A DNA stretch of 64,000 nt from Aquatica leii. Its lineage: Eukaryota; Arthropoda; Insecta; Coleoptera; Lampyridae. Below the pieces are notes generated by a model that worked only from the letters and a program-made list of their open reading frames with translations, searched no databases and was not told where the DNA came from. The position numbers and the translations under genes are program-made. The stretch lies in assembly GCA_035610365.1 (NCBI GenBank), contig CM069435.1:83609389-83673388 (forward strand), in the 5' to 3' direction. This document shows positions 43,930-55,690 of this stretch, piece after piece; the first letter of the stretch is position 1, and each line of letters opens with the position of its first letter.

Positions 43930-45240
43930 CATGCTCAATGATATAAGTTCAGCTTCAGCTGTGGAGAGTGCTATTATGGTTTGCTTTCGTGAGTACTATG
44001 ATACAATTGTACCAAAAATATAAAAAACAATATTCACTGTTAGATTTTCGATCATGATTATCACCTCCCCAATCAGTGTCAGCATATCCAATACTTGGAT
44101 CTTTTTTTGTTTTCTTATATACTAAATTAATTTTTAATGTCCCTTTAACGTACCTTAACACTTTTCAGTGATACATACAATTCTACACTAGCTCTATTCT
44201 GATAACGTGATAGCTGAGAGATACAGTTACACAAATCGGGTCTGAAACCCAACATTGTATACATAATGCAACCAATCAGTTTTGTACATTCGTTTTTGAT
44301 TTCCCAACTTTCAGACATCTCTCGTTTTAGTAATAAAATTATAATTACAATCCATAGGTGTAGCTACTGATTATAATCATTCATTCCAAATTTGTTTAGT
44401 ACATTTATTAAATAATTTTTTGGATTAATCATTATTACACTTTCATGAATGTTTTGAGTGACACTCAACCCTAAATAATGCCCAAAGGCTCCCAAGTTTT
44501 TAATTTTTAACCTATTCTTAAGCTCATCTTTTAAATATTTTATTTTATTGTTACGAGTTTGTAATAACTATAACGTCTACATAAATCAATACATAAATGC
44601 AATTAGCATTTTCAGTTTGAATGTACAGGCAATTGTTTTGCTTTTTACATAGACTGTGTCATGCATGAATTCATCAATTCTTTCTTACCAAACAAAGGTG
44701 CTCTTTTAGGGTCGTCAATGGCTTTCTTTGGATTACATTTTTTTCCCTTTTCCATTTTACAGCAATTTGGTAAGTACATGTATAAATCTTTATGCAATTT
44801 ACTATGCAAGAATGCACTATACATACATCTGATACACTTTTCACTTATTACATGCACTCAATGCTAACAAAGTTCTTAAAGTATTTAATCTTGCTATAGA
44901 TACATAGACACCTTCATCTACATTTTGCTAAAAACTTTTTGACACTAACCTACACTTATAATGTATGACCTTGTTATTGGAGTCGCGTTTAATCTTAGAA
45001 ATAAACTTACTATCAATTACTTCACCCATTTCAGGTTTGTCGACGACTGTGTTCATGTTTCGTTTTCTATTAATGCATCTACATCTATTTCTATTGATTT
45101 TTTCCATTCAATTGAGTTGTCACTTTTCCTCGCTTTGTCGTATGCTGTAGGTTCGTCTGCATCAATACTAAAAAGTTTAACAGAAAGTCTTCATAATTTG
45201 TGGTGGATTTAAGTTTTCTCTTGGTCTTAGATGGTTAACC
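43930..45240 (-). pseudogene. copia reverse transcriptase / RNase H
   Basis: The clearest part is 44161-43955: MLRYVKGTLKINLVYKKT, then IGYADTDWGGDNHDRKS and a worn STxEAEY site, which is the tether between reverse transcriptase and RNase H in copia elements (LRYIKGT...GYxDSDWAGDxxDRKSTTG). Upstream (about 45200-44950) ENKTKHEHS-like reading in mixed frames fits the start of the RT domain (ALxENKTW). The YVDD active site could not be read. Many stops and frameshifts. Confidence 0.75.
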
Positions 45241-45352
45241 TGTTCTTTCACTATTTGATCTGTTTGTAACTGCTCACTGACTGCTAAATCTTGTCTGCTG
45301 TCACTTCCGGAACCAATTTTCTGTCATTTCCATAATTTTCTAAATTTAAGTT

Positions 45353-46160
45353 TTAATTTTTATCTTCAGTGCACTCTAGCCTTTCATTTGTAATACGCGG
45401 TTTAAATATTACTGCTCTCTTAATTGACACATTGTTTTTCTCAGCATAATAAATTATACACTCTTTAGTATTTTCTGAATAACCCATAAATAACCAACAC
45501 TTATTTTTCATACCCAATTTCATTCTATGTTGATTAGGCTTCTGCACCCATACTTTATCTCCAAATGCTCGCACTAATTTTTTAAGGTTGTAAGACTTTC
45601 TATATAGTTCATAAGGCATCTTCTTGTCAATTATACTTGTACCAGATTGCTTTAAAACAACTGTATTGGTTGCTTCAACTCAAAATTTCTTCTCTATACA
45701 GTTTTCTGCTAACATTGATCTTGTGGATTCTATGATAGTTTGGAATTCCCTTTCAGCTCGCTCAGTTTGTTGTGGTGTATATGCTTCTAACAACTAATGT
45801 TAAATTCGATGATACTTAAATAAATAACTAACTCTTTGATTTACAAATTTCGTCCATTGTTACTGCGAATGGCTTCAATTCTTCTAGCAGTTTGCGTTTG
45901 TGTATACTTTATGAATACTTTTAACTTTTCTATTACTTTATTTTTATGATGTAGAAAATACACTGTTTTATAATATGAATAATCATTTTTAAGCAAAAGT
46001 ATGTAGCGTGAGTCTTTTATCAAATTTTCTTCAATTGGACCATAGAAACCCACGTGAAAAAAGTAAGTGTTTACTGTTCTAGACTTACTCTCTGGAAACG
46101 GTTATCAATGATATTTCTCTTGAATGCATGACTTACAGAATTATTTTTTACTTTGCACTT
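45353..46160 (-). pseudogene. copia integrase
   Basis: CKSCIQEKYH near 46140, then YGPIEENLIKDSRYILLLKN, DYSYYKTVYFLHHKNKVIEK, and TARRIEAIRSNNGRNL (46053-45841), matching GPM...SxGGARYFLLFxDDxSxxxxVYFLKxK and TGxxIKxLRSDNGxEF. The catalytic aspartates are damaged (SDNG is SNNG, and DVxGP is lost). The downstream frame 45619-45353 holds MPYELYRKSYNLKKLVRAFG, WVQKPNQHRMKL and CWLFMGYSENTKECIIY, the integrase C-terminal region. Integration function is lost. Confidence 0.85.
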
Positions 46161-46479
46161 TAATATCATCGCGTTTTAACAGGTTTTTTACGTGTGTATC
46201 AAGTAAGATCTGCTTTTTGATTTCTAATTAAGCAATCTTCTGTGATACAAAGTAGAATTCAAAAAAAATTCTAGATGATATTGCTGATCGTACAGTTGTT
46301 GCAATCACCATATTATTTTTGTCACTTATGTGTACCATGCCCTTTATTTATTGCACTGACATGAAAAAACAAACTGACATCTGAATTCTGCACACAAATA
46401 ATACAATTTTAGCACAATCGTATGAAAAACTTTGCCATTATATGCTAAATTTTGTGTCTCGATATGCAGTTGCTTGTAT

Positions 46480-47200
46480 TAGAGACCCATAATCTATTTT
46501 TATGTTTTTCGGTGACTTAGGAATCGTAATACTACTAAGTAACTTACACGTGTGTTGCGACTCTTCACTGTCCAAGAACTATTCAGTGTTCGCTTGGGAT
46601 TTCACATAATCATTTATTGCCACCAAAGCACATTGGCCATTACGATCTTGTTGATTTCTACATTCCTTTTTAATTTTGTATCTACAATATTTATTGTATA
46701 GCCCTTCTTTCTGCAATAAAAGCATATTCGATTACAATTCGATTTAAAATGTCTAATCTTACCGCATCCATCTTATGTGTTTTTCTGTTTAATAGTGCCA
46801 CCGTCTCTTCTTTATTCCCTTTTAATCTTTCTTCTTTAGTTAACAATCTTGTAGTCAAGTTGTCCAATGTTTGTTCGTCTGGTGACACGCTTTCCCACGC
46901 TAATCCAAAGTGTTTAAATTTTTGGCAACACCATTAATACCTTTGTAATTGCCATCTTTGCCGGTATATCAACTCCTTGAAATTTTAGTGCAGGACATAC
47001 ATTTGTAACTGCTGTCATTAAGTCTATCATATTGTTTTCGAAGGTTAGATTGTAAAATTTTTTATTTAATAGATGCGCATTTACATCAGCTGTTCATATA
47101 TAGTTTCTAGTTTCCTCCATGTTTCATAAGCACCGTTATATTACATAATATTAAGCAAAATTTTATTTTTTATTCTCGTGACCTCTTGTGCCTTAAAATC
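46480..47200 (-). pseudogene. copia gag and protease region
   Basis: The frame 46888-46691 reads SPDEQTLDNLTTRLLTKEER and later NKEETVALLNRK, typical of copia Gag. The zinc knuckle follows in another frame: EGLYNKYCRYKIKKE (CxxCxxxGHxxxxC worn). Then NTEYFLDSEESQHTCK stands where the protease DSG(A)xxH motif should be, with the glycine lost. N-terminal Gag is not readable. Confidence 0.65.
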
Positions 47201-47430
47201 GTTCTTTTATCATTCTTTTTTCAATTTTTTCTAAGGGTTTTTTATTTTCACTACTTGTAATTTCATATAAACTATTTGCTTTTAATGTAATTGTTATTTG
47301 GAATTTCACGTGTTCTAATTCTTTTGGTTTAACTTATTAAACGTTATAACATTTCTTGTAGCATCCTTTTAAGTCTTTTTATTTTTGGTTATGTATTTTC
47401 AATTCTTGGGTTTTTCATAACTGCTTTTAA

Positions 47431-47444
47431 CTGGGCCCATAACC
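47431..47444 (-). other. copia primer binding site (initiator tRNA-Met half)
   Basis: GGTTATGGGCCCAG on the minus strand is exactly complementary to the anticodon-arm sequence CTGGGCCCATAACC of eukaryotic initiator tRNA-Met. Copia-type elements prime reverse transcription from the 3' end of a tRNA-iMet half cut at the anticodon loop; the Drosophila copia element uses the same site. It lies just inside the 5' LTR. Confidence 0.9.
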
Positions 47445-47446
47445 TT

Positions 47447-47560
47447 TTAACAGAGTATTCAAATTTATTGATAGAACAACTTGAAATGTTTGATACTACA
47501 AATTATTAGAGCAAACTTAAAGATTACCGATTGCAAAAACTTTAGAAAGTTTCTACTAAC
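47447..47560 (-). repeat. copia 5' LTR, partially deleted
   Basis: Matches the 3' LTR over about 90 bp with roughly ten differences, then skips about 65 bp relative to it before a last similar stretch (AAGTTTCTA). Right boundary approximate. Confidence 0.6.
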
Positions 47561-48787
47561 GCACCTGTCCTGAACTCATAATTAATTTTGGCATTATTGA
47601 ATGTAAGCAATTTGGTCTTAATTGTAATACCACGGCAATATGTTTGTTACTTTCTTTTAGTTTTTAGTTACTAGTACTAGAAACAGGTTGAACTGTAAGT
47701 ACTCTTTTATTTTCTTTTCTTCTTCTTTTTTTAATAATGTAGCTTTAATTATTTGAAATAATTACTGCTTTGGCTAAAAACTAATGACTCAATCTAGAAT
47801 TGTCAATCGTGTGTACGATGACTAAATATACGATTGTTATCACAACTAGTCTATACTTCGTTATTTATCCTTTAGACGTTGCGTCATTTTTTTCAATTTA
47901 TATAAATTTCTTATTGTTAACATTCAATTCTGATACTATAAATTTTGCTACTGTAACTGTTAATCGTCCAGGTTGTTGCGTAACTCGATGGCTCAATATA
48001 TATGTCATTGAATTTTCCAAATTACAATAATATTAAATGCACGAATAGTAGTTTGTTTTACATTTCTTTTTTTCTTAAATCGTCGATGTTAGAATAAATT
48101 ACTGTTTGTTTGTTTAGTTGTGTTCTATTTGTTTTTTTAGTGATGTGAGGTGAAAACAAGCACCTGTAGTTCTTCTATTTTTCTGGTTCCTTTTTAACTT
48201 ATTATAATCAACACATCGAAGAATAAATTATATTAGTTGCTTTATCCACACCAGTCATCGATACTAGAGCTGCCGTTGTCTTTCTTTGCTATGGATTAAG
48301 TTACAGATAATTGATCGCACTTCAGTGAAGTGCACATAAGCATTTTTAAACGTTTGCGTTTATCGTAAAAAGTTAAAGAACACATCCTTGATTTTTTTAT
48401 ATGACTTAATTATTACGGTTTTCTTAATTTTTATAATATTTGTTACGATTTTAGAAGCAAAACATTACAAACACCTTTGGTTTTTTCTCCACTGATTGTC
48501 AATAATATATCTACAAAAGGATTTGTATTTTATTTAAAACTCGCACAATTGTTTGACAATCGAATTAGAAACAGAATCGTTTCCACAATTTTTAGATTTA
48601 ATTCTTCAAAATTCACATGGTTTGTGCCTGTGAAGTTAGCATCATATTCTAAAAATGTTAAAAAATACTAAAAAGTTTAATATCGTTTATAATTTTACAG
48701 TTTCTAATAAAAATGTAAACAAAAAGCTTTCCATCGGTCATATTGTACTTACTATACAAATCTAGCACAAAACCTTTTTTTTAAGTG
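47561..48787. other. 1.2 kb, nothing recognised
   Basis: No known motif in the short open frames; no repeats matched elsewhere. Confidence 0.4.
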
Positions 48788-48789
48788 TA

Positions 48790-50057
48790 CTCTGTGACAA
48801 AAAAAGCAACACCAAGAAGGCGTTAGAATTTTTGGACTAAACTTGGCAGAAATGTTTAACTAGATGAACCACCCCTATTAGTTTCACACTCCAGCACTCT
48901 TTTTGGCATTAATTCCACCATGTAGTCGATTTCTTCCAAAGGTATTGCATTTCAAGCAATCTGTAATTTATGCCGGAGAGTTTCTAATGTCTGTAAAACA
49001 TTGGTTAATTGCTTAAGTCTTCTACCCATTATGTCCTACACATGTTCGCTAGGCAAAAGGTCAAGAGATTGAGGTGGCCACGGTAAGATATTGACGTTAG
49101 CCACTTTAAAGCGCTCTATAGAATGCTATGCAATGTGAGGACCGGCATTATCCTATTGAAATATCGGGTCCTCTAGCTTCTGGAAAAATGTAAGGATATG
49201 GAATTCTACCACTTTATTAACATATAGATGGGCATTCATATTTCTTCGGATGAATACCAACTGCGACCTGCTTCCATAAACAATATCACTTTATACTTTA
49301 ACCCCCACAGTGTGGTAAACATGCCGCGCAACAGAAAACTGTACATTGCGACGTTCTCTATGTCTGCGTCTGACCATCATGTCATCATCCTGCATTTCCA
49401 AACAGAACCGGGGTGTGTCACTGAAGACTACCGTATACCATTCCACGATCTAATCCAGTAGCAAAGTGAACCATTCCAAACGTTGTTGTCGATAAAGAAA
49501 CGTTAGCGGAAGCACAAGACTACAAGCCAGAAGCGCTAATTTGATATTATACTGTACAAAAGGTTACAAGACGTCCTTAGTTTCAAAACCCTTGATGGCG
49601 GTCCTGGACCACATTTGTCTATCTTGGTCGTCCACTTCTTCGTCTACGACGTTTTGGTCTTCTCTAGATTATGTTTGATAACACCGTACTACAGAGGATT
49701 GATTACGGTTGAGACGGTTAACAATTTCTCTGAATGAAAAACCACCTTCATGTAAGTCCTCTGTCGTTTCACTCAATTATCGATAAGTTTCACGTTAGCG
49801 CACTCTAGGCATAATCGCAGCTTTAAAACGCAAAGAAAAACACAAAAACAAAAAAATTGCAATCAAAAACAATACCGAAATCGACTTAATCTCGCAAAAA
49901 ATATGCTCGATAATTTCGATTGTAACAAGTACAACGTCAAAATTTTTATAGCTACTGAGTTATTCTTTTATTTTATTTCATAATTTCATTTACATCTGCC
50001 AAGTTTGTGTCAAAAATTCTAACGCCTTCTTGGTGTTGCATTTTTTATGTCACAGAG
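48790..50057 (-). mobile_element. Tc1-like element, full length, decayed
   Basis: 1268 bp between TA dinucleotides (48788-48789 and 50058-50059). The inverted repeats start CTCTGTGACAAAAAAAGCAA and CTCTGTGACATAAAAAATGC, and both continue AACACCAAGAAGGCGTTAGA ATTTTTG, about 45 bp each. The size and CAACACCAAGAAGG ends are typical of insect Tc1 elements. The transposase runs on the minus strand across almost the whole interior. Confidence 0.93.
48840..49800 (-). pseudogene. Tc1-like transposase (DDE), many frameshifts
   Basis: Minus strand, in order: GGFSFREIVNRLNRNQSSVV RCYQ (helix-turn-helix, about 49760-49690); LVLPLTFLYRQQRLEW; VEWYTVVFSDT with the first catalytic aspartate (about 49425), where family members have SDES; RRHRERRN; QDNAGPHIARHSIERFKVAN with the second aspartate (about 49150); ILPWPPQSLDLLPSEHVWD with the third acidic residue; and LRHKLQIAWNAIPLEEIDYM near the C-terminus. 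At least four frameshifts, plus a Trp-to-stop change in the HVWD motif (GTGTAGGAC). Inactive. Confidence 0.88.
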
Positions 50058-50059
50058 TA

Positions 50060-51810
50060 TGTTAAAATGCGTTGAATATTACAAGTTTTGATAAAAATTT
50101 TAATAGCTCTGTTCAAGTTACGCGTATAGCTTAAGTCGAAATTTTTTCAATTCATAATTTAATCAAATTTATTTAATATTTATGCAACGATAAAACTAAA
50201 ACTTTTTATTGTATGTTTTCTTTGTGTAATTTTTTATTGTCATTACCGTATATTCTTTTCATTGTCCATTGTTTTTCTCATATTTAAGATGCTTGCATTT
50301 TTTCTAAAACCAAATTATTTTGAACAGTGTCCTAACTAGAATATAACTTTTTTACATTTCATAAATTATTATATAATTAAAGACACAAATACATTGTTCT
50401 GTTTTAAAGTTTATTATAAACATTTTTAACAAAAAATTGTTTTCAAAAAGACAAATTTTATTACGGTACTTTTTATTAAAAAAAATTACTTAATAAAATT
50501 CTTCAAAAACATCTTTATTTAAATTAAATTAAAAATACATAGCTTTAAAAAAACACGACAAAAATTGTTATTAAAATTAAAATTTGCGAAGTAAAATTTA
50601 ATAACTGTTTTATTAGATTCTTACGGAAGAAAGGTAAAGAAATCTTTTTAAATTTAATTTGATTTTGCTAATTAGCTGTAGAATGTCAATAAAGTACTTT
50701 TTTTATTCTCGTTATGTTAAGCACAAGTACGGAAATATACTATACGTTTTAACGTACGTACGTGTGTAATACCTTAAACAAGATTTTATTACGACCGTAA
50801 ACTTTTACGTTAGAAAGATTGATATTTATCGTTGTAAACTAAAATTTTTATAGCACTTACTTACTTTTTAAAGGATGGGTCTTTTTAGCATTCGAATGAA
50901 ATTTGCATTGTACTTAAAAATCTATTTACATATACGGCACTTTTTATGATTAAGAATGGGAGTATAATTTACATCAAAGAATTAAATGAAGACGTAAGTG
51001 TCGAACAATCTTCTTTTCTCGTATAAAAATAATTAGATAATAAAATCTGCGAACATGTAATACATCACAAAACTTAAGTTACTTTACATACCAAGCATTG
51101 CTTGCACGTCGTTAAAACGTTAGCTAGGATCTTTGTATAACACATCAGATTTTTGTTGACAAAATAATTGTTTCTATTTTTAATTTATTAGTTGTAAAAG
51201 TTTAAATTATAAAGCATAATTAAAGTTACGTGTAATTTGTAAACTTTATGATACATAAAATTGTAAAATTTTATGCTCTTTTTAATCGTAATAGTCCAAG
51301 AGTTGTTAATAAAAGTAATTAATTGGTTCTGTTTTTATCAATTTTAAATAAATCTGTCAGTGTCATTTAATTACTATAGAATTAAGATTTTTTTTAGTTA
51401 TTAATCAATGCATTTGAAAAATGCTTTAGTCTACAATAGAATCTTTAACATAAAGCGCAAATAAAAGTAACGTATTAGCTTTTGAGTGTTTTTTTAATGT
51501 TTAAAACAGATCTCTGCGTCAAACTCTTTATTGTATTATATTATATTTAGATTAAAAACGTAAAAGAACATATTTAGGTTTTTTGTTAAGTTAAAAAAAC
51601 GTGGTTATACAGATTAGCGAGATAACTTTTTTTGCGGTTTTCTGGAATTTGTCAAAAGTGGTGGCTAATTTAAAGGCACTATGATTATGTTAATTTAAAA
51701 AGAGATAATATATAAATCAAAAAAGGCGCAATAAAAAATAAAATAGTAAAATTCCAAGTAAAAAAAAAGTAAAATACAAAAAAATACATTTAAAGTTATA
51801 GAATGTCATG
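50060..51810. other. 1.75 kb, nothing recognised
   Basis: Very AT-rich; no coding motif, repeat or RNA gene recognised. Confidence 0.45.
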
Positions 51811-52826
51811 TACATTACAACGAGAATTTTTTCCTAACTTAATTCCTACCGACTAAATCAGTTTGATTCGGTGAGTTGATCGTAAAGGTTTCGAAGTCCT
51901 AATTATAAAGCAATTTAAAAAGGCGCCAAAACGGCGAAAGGTTAGCATTGAAGATACCGTTTAAATCTATATAAAACTGGAAAAGACAAAACACTGGTTG
52001 TACATCAAGTATATTTATTTTACTGCAGAAAGAAAAGTTAGAAAAGAAAAGCAAATAAATTTGCATAGGTGCGATCAAACGCTAGAACGTAGGTCAATAT
52101 CACAGAAAATAGTTGTTGAAGTAAACCCCCTTCGGTTGGGCAACACGTCGTACAAAAAATAAACTTGTCGTTTATACATTTCTTAAAGAATAAATTTACA
52201 TCTGTAGATTCTAACGCGAAAATACAAATCTCGATAATACAGAGAACCAGAGCGCACCGTCTAAGAAATTGTTACACACAAAGAAAAATTTTTATCGTTA
52301 ATTGTAAGAACAACCTGATAGCACAGTCGTGTGTACAACCGACTGACAACGTATATGCAAAGAATTAAAGTAGGAAATATAATAACAACAATTTAGTTTT
52401 TTTTTAAGAATGCAACTAGCGTGACGTCACCATAAGAATTTTCCCAATGAACGAAGCGGGTTTTATAAGCTCCACATTAATGGAATAACGTGTCAGTATC
52501 TAGAAACCGCTAAAACGGAAATTAAATCACAAAAACCTGAATCAATGCTAACCCCCAGGAAAATTTTCACAAAGCAACGAAAATACAACACATGGACCAT
52601 GGACAAATGGGAATAATTAAAAGTGAAAACTTCGCTGGGCACTTACTTAAAACATGTACGAAACGTACCAAAAAGGCCGGAAAAGTAAGTTTTCTCCCAC
52701 CGATATTAAACATTACCGAATTGACCGCAATCCCTTCCAATTTAGCGGAAAGTGGGCGTTCCGGGAATAAATCTTATACGACACAAACATCATACCAAAA
52801 CACGTTTAACATAAAAATGTTACATA
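51811..52826 (+). repeat. Family A LTR-like repeat, copy 2
   Basis: Starts TACATTACAACGAGAATTTT and ends AAACACGTTTAACA; colinear with copy 1 (20-1026). Copy-specific landmarks are GATTCGGTGAGTTGATCG, AAAGGCGCCAAAACGGCGAA and CGGTTGGGCAACACGTCGTA CAAAA. The 94-codon open frame near its 3' end is not shared by the other copies and is not a gene. Confidence 0.7.
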
Positions 52827-53289
52827 AAACTTGCCTACAAAACGTAACAAAAATGTTTAGTCGGCTTGTTCTGTGAAATATGCGTAGGTGATTAAAAGGA
52901 AAGACGTAGAAGAAAACAAAACAAACACCACTGATAGAGCGCCAAACAAGGACACAAAGTTTGATAAGCTATTAAGTTCTTGTTCATACCAAGCTTCAAT
53001 TAGCATAGCACTTACTTTTAAAAATTAACAACAAAATAACTAAAGATACAGCAAATAAATTCAAACAAAATGTTTACTTACAAATTAGAATTCACATATT
53101 TATTGTAAAATCTAATAAATAGATTGATTTAAAAAAAACAATTTAACAAACTGACATTAGATTTAATTTCAAAGCAAAATACGTTAACACTTTGTTCAAT
53201 TGTTAGATATTACACTAAAAAATAAAGAAACTGTCGCAATGCAAACAGTAACAAATTAGAATTTATTACTTTGCTTGCTCCTACTGTTG
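52827..53289. other. Spacer, nothing recognised
   Basis: AT-rich sequence without recognisable features. Confidence 0.4.
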
Positions 53290-54300
53290 ATGTTGATGTT
53301 TCAGAGGTTAAAGATTGCTTTTCAGTAACAATTAAAATATATTTTTTAAATGTTTACGTTATTTTTGGTGTTATTTTTGACATACGCTAGCCACCGTGTC
53401 TCTTTAAAACTCGGATGTCAATTCCACTGTCGGCTAAAAAAGTCGCTAATGTCTTTTGAAATCAATAATTTGTGAGGCTGTTTAGCTCCGGTACGCAGAA
53501 ACTCTTTTTGGTAAATTGTAGATGGTGTTTATTCCAATAAACTGTTTTGTGCATTTGCTTTGTCTAGGTAATATAATTAATCTGAAATGGTCCACATTTT
53601 TAGTCTAAAATTGAAATAATTTTTGTAGAGCTCAATTTCTTTTATCATATTTTCTGAGGTACACACTCTTTTTTTTTGTTTTCGTGTCATGTAATGTTAT
53701 GATCAAAATATTGTCAAATGTCTACATCTCTATTTTTAGTACCTAAACGTAATTCTTCCGCTCGACATGCTCCATGAAACGCAATTACCAACCGAGAAGA
53801 GATAATGACCAGCAGAAATTTTTTGGTAATAATTGTTAGATCGGTGTTTATTCAATAAACTTATTTTTGCATTATGCTTTGTCTAGATAATACAATTAAT
53901 CTAAAAAATTAAAATTTATTAGCAAAACTTTGAAATAATAAAACAGTTAGTGATTGATTTTATACTAAGAGTGGGATGCAGTTGATCAGAGCTAGTTTAA
54001 TTTATCAAAAAACGATACAAACTATGTAGTTATGAATAATTTGATCCCAAACAAAATTGAACTTGTGATCACAAAAATACAAAAAAAAACAAAAGGCGGG
54101 GTGAAATTGATCTGTTCAATCATGAACAATCATTTTCGATTAGTACCTAAACGTAATTCTTCCGCTCGACATGCTCCATGAAACGCAATTACCAACCGAG
54201 AAGAGATAATGACCAGAAAAAAAATTTTTTCTAATAATTGTTATCGTTTTATTTTAAACTTATTTTTTTTGTTATGTTTAGATAACACTACAATTTAGCT
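53290..54300 (-). pseudogene. Second Crypton-type tyrosine recombinase, internally duplicated
   Basis: Minus strand: LVIISSRLVIAFHGACRAEEL (53812-53736), equivalent to the GACRxxEL motif; VDI..., then HDTKTKKKRVFT and ELYKNYFNFR (about 53690-53610); KQMHKTVYWNK, PKKSF (about 53570-53490); and ATFLADSGIDIRVLKRHGG (about 53430-53400), the conserved LADSGADIxTLKRHGGW block before the nucleophile. The GHxxRR box has decayed (NYxFQK). The segment carrying GACRAEEL and the following KCTKQ-like segment is repeated up to 54300, so parts of the gene occur two to three times in tandem. It is a different copy from the one at 21968-24740 and lies on the other strand. Confidence 0.75.
53736..54216. repeat. 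Identical 77-bp direct repeat pair within the Crypton
   Basis: 53736-53812 and 54140-54216 are identical over 77 bp (start TTAGTACCTAAACGTAATTC, end AGATAATGACCAG), 404 bp apart. The sequences after them (53813-53905 and 54217-54300), and a third stretch at 53496-53590, are related but diverged (TTTTTGGTAATAATTGTTAG..., AATAAAC...TTTGTCTAG). Confidence 0.9.
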
Positions 54301-54551
54301 TAAAATATTTATTAGAAGAATTAAAAATTTACATTTCTTTTACGTCAAAAGGCCTTGAAATACAATATGTAATTGTGTCACTAGAATCGGTTAACTCAGA
54401 ATCAGGAAGGAATGCTATACTATCAGAAAACTAGGAAACAAATTCATCATTTTTTTCGGTTATAAATAATTTTTAGTTTTGTAAATTAATTTCATTCCCA
54501 TCATTTTAATTTCACTGACGTCTGTTTTTTTTTTGGAGTTATTGATACATA

Positions 54552-55690
54552 TCAGAAAACAGTTTTCTTACGCGGTCTTCTATGTATCTTCAACAACACG
54601 TATTTGACTTTCTCAACTTCAGTTTCTTTAAATTCAAAATATTTTGTCTTTAAGTCAACTTCTTGTATACCATCTTTAATATGTTTATCATCAGAATTGT
54701 CATAGGTAAGATGCTCATTTAACTCGACTTTGCTATAACGAACTTTCATTGTATGCAGCTACACTCGTACCAATTTCCACAACTAGTTTCGGTCGGTTTA
54801 TATTTTTGAACCATGCAATAAAACTAAATTTTTCTTTATAGCTCTTTCATTATGTTTCTTATTTATTTCAGCTAATGTTGCAGCTAATAAATGAGAAAAA
54901 TCTTTTTTGTCTTTAGAAACTGCCAATTAATGATATATTTTTCATTTTGTGAAAATTGTTCTCTAATTTAAAAAGCTCTGGGCATTCATCTACCTATAGC
55001 TTGTTCTGTGGCGGAAACCGGATGCCCATAATTTTTACAACATGGTTGACTTTTGCACCTTGCTCAGTTCACTAAATTCTTTCAGATTTGTAAATTACGT
55101 AGAAAAACAATAAGTCTCCGGAAGCAGATCCGCACATCATTACCGAGGTAGCACGTTTTGTGAAATTGCAGACGCGCTCAGGGTATTTAGTTGTCCGTCG
55201 AAACAGCATTTTCTTTTAAGCAAGATTGTCTTGAAAATTTGTTTTATTGTAATTAAAAATGTTTGAAGCTGGTATTTCATCCAATGTAATCAAATTGTTC
55301 TTGAAATATTGGCACAACCTCTTTTAATATTTGCAGCTAATTTATAAGTTGTTATATTTGCCAGGCAAATTATTATTAAATTTGGCTATCGAGATTTATT
55401 TTAATCAAATAGCTATTAAGAATAGTAGAAATTCCTATTCTCCACACGTTGAATGATTTTTTTTTCTATTGTAAATACGGATTATACGCTATTTTTACGT
55501 AAGCACAAACCAAAAAATTAGTAGCGCAATGTACGAAATAATTTTGTATTCCTTTGCCGCTTTTTGTAGACTTCTTTTAGCATCGACCACTTTTTGCAAA
55601 GCTGAATCTATTGTTCCACCAGGATAACTTTTATTACTTAAACATATGAGATGTAATTGATCACTTAACTATAACACCCGACATAGATGA
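54552..55690 (-). pseudogene. pogo/Tigger-like (CENP-B-type) transposase
   Basis: Minus strand from about 55625: GGTIDSALQKVVDAKRSLQK AAKEYKI, the N-terminal psq-type helix-turn-helix; later LDEIPASNIFNYNKTNFQDN (about 55290-55240), where NYNKTN replaces the catalytic NxDET; FRRTTKYPERVCNFTKRATS; VMMCGSASGDLLFFYVIYKS (about 55140-55080), where PPY has become FFY; ERI, TEQG; then KTKKDFSHLLAATL; and the C-terminal frame 54749-54552 (MKVRYSKVELNEHL...KIHRRPRKKTVF). The first catalytic aspartate is lost and there are many stops. Family members bind DNA and cut at TA. Its inverted repeats were not found. Confidence 0.78.

Larger units (their letters stand above)
43392..47560 (-). mobile_element. 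Ty1/copia retrotransposon, decayed, nearly complete
   Basis: 4.2-kb element on the minus strand: 5' LTR remnant (47447-47560), primer binding site (47431-47444), gag, protease, integrase, reverse transcriptase/RNase H remnants, polypurine tract (43575-43586) and 3' LTR (43392-43574). The pol order with integrase before reverse transcriptase is diagnostic of copia. Every coding part has stops and frameshifts, and the two LTRs differ at many positions, with an internal deletion of ~65 bp in the 5' one, so the insertion is old. Confidence 0.88.

Noticed and set aside
47431-47444. CTGGGCCCATAACC as part of a tRNA-Met gene
   Set aside because: Only the anticodon-arm stretch is present with no cloverleaf around it; it is the copia primer binding site.
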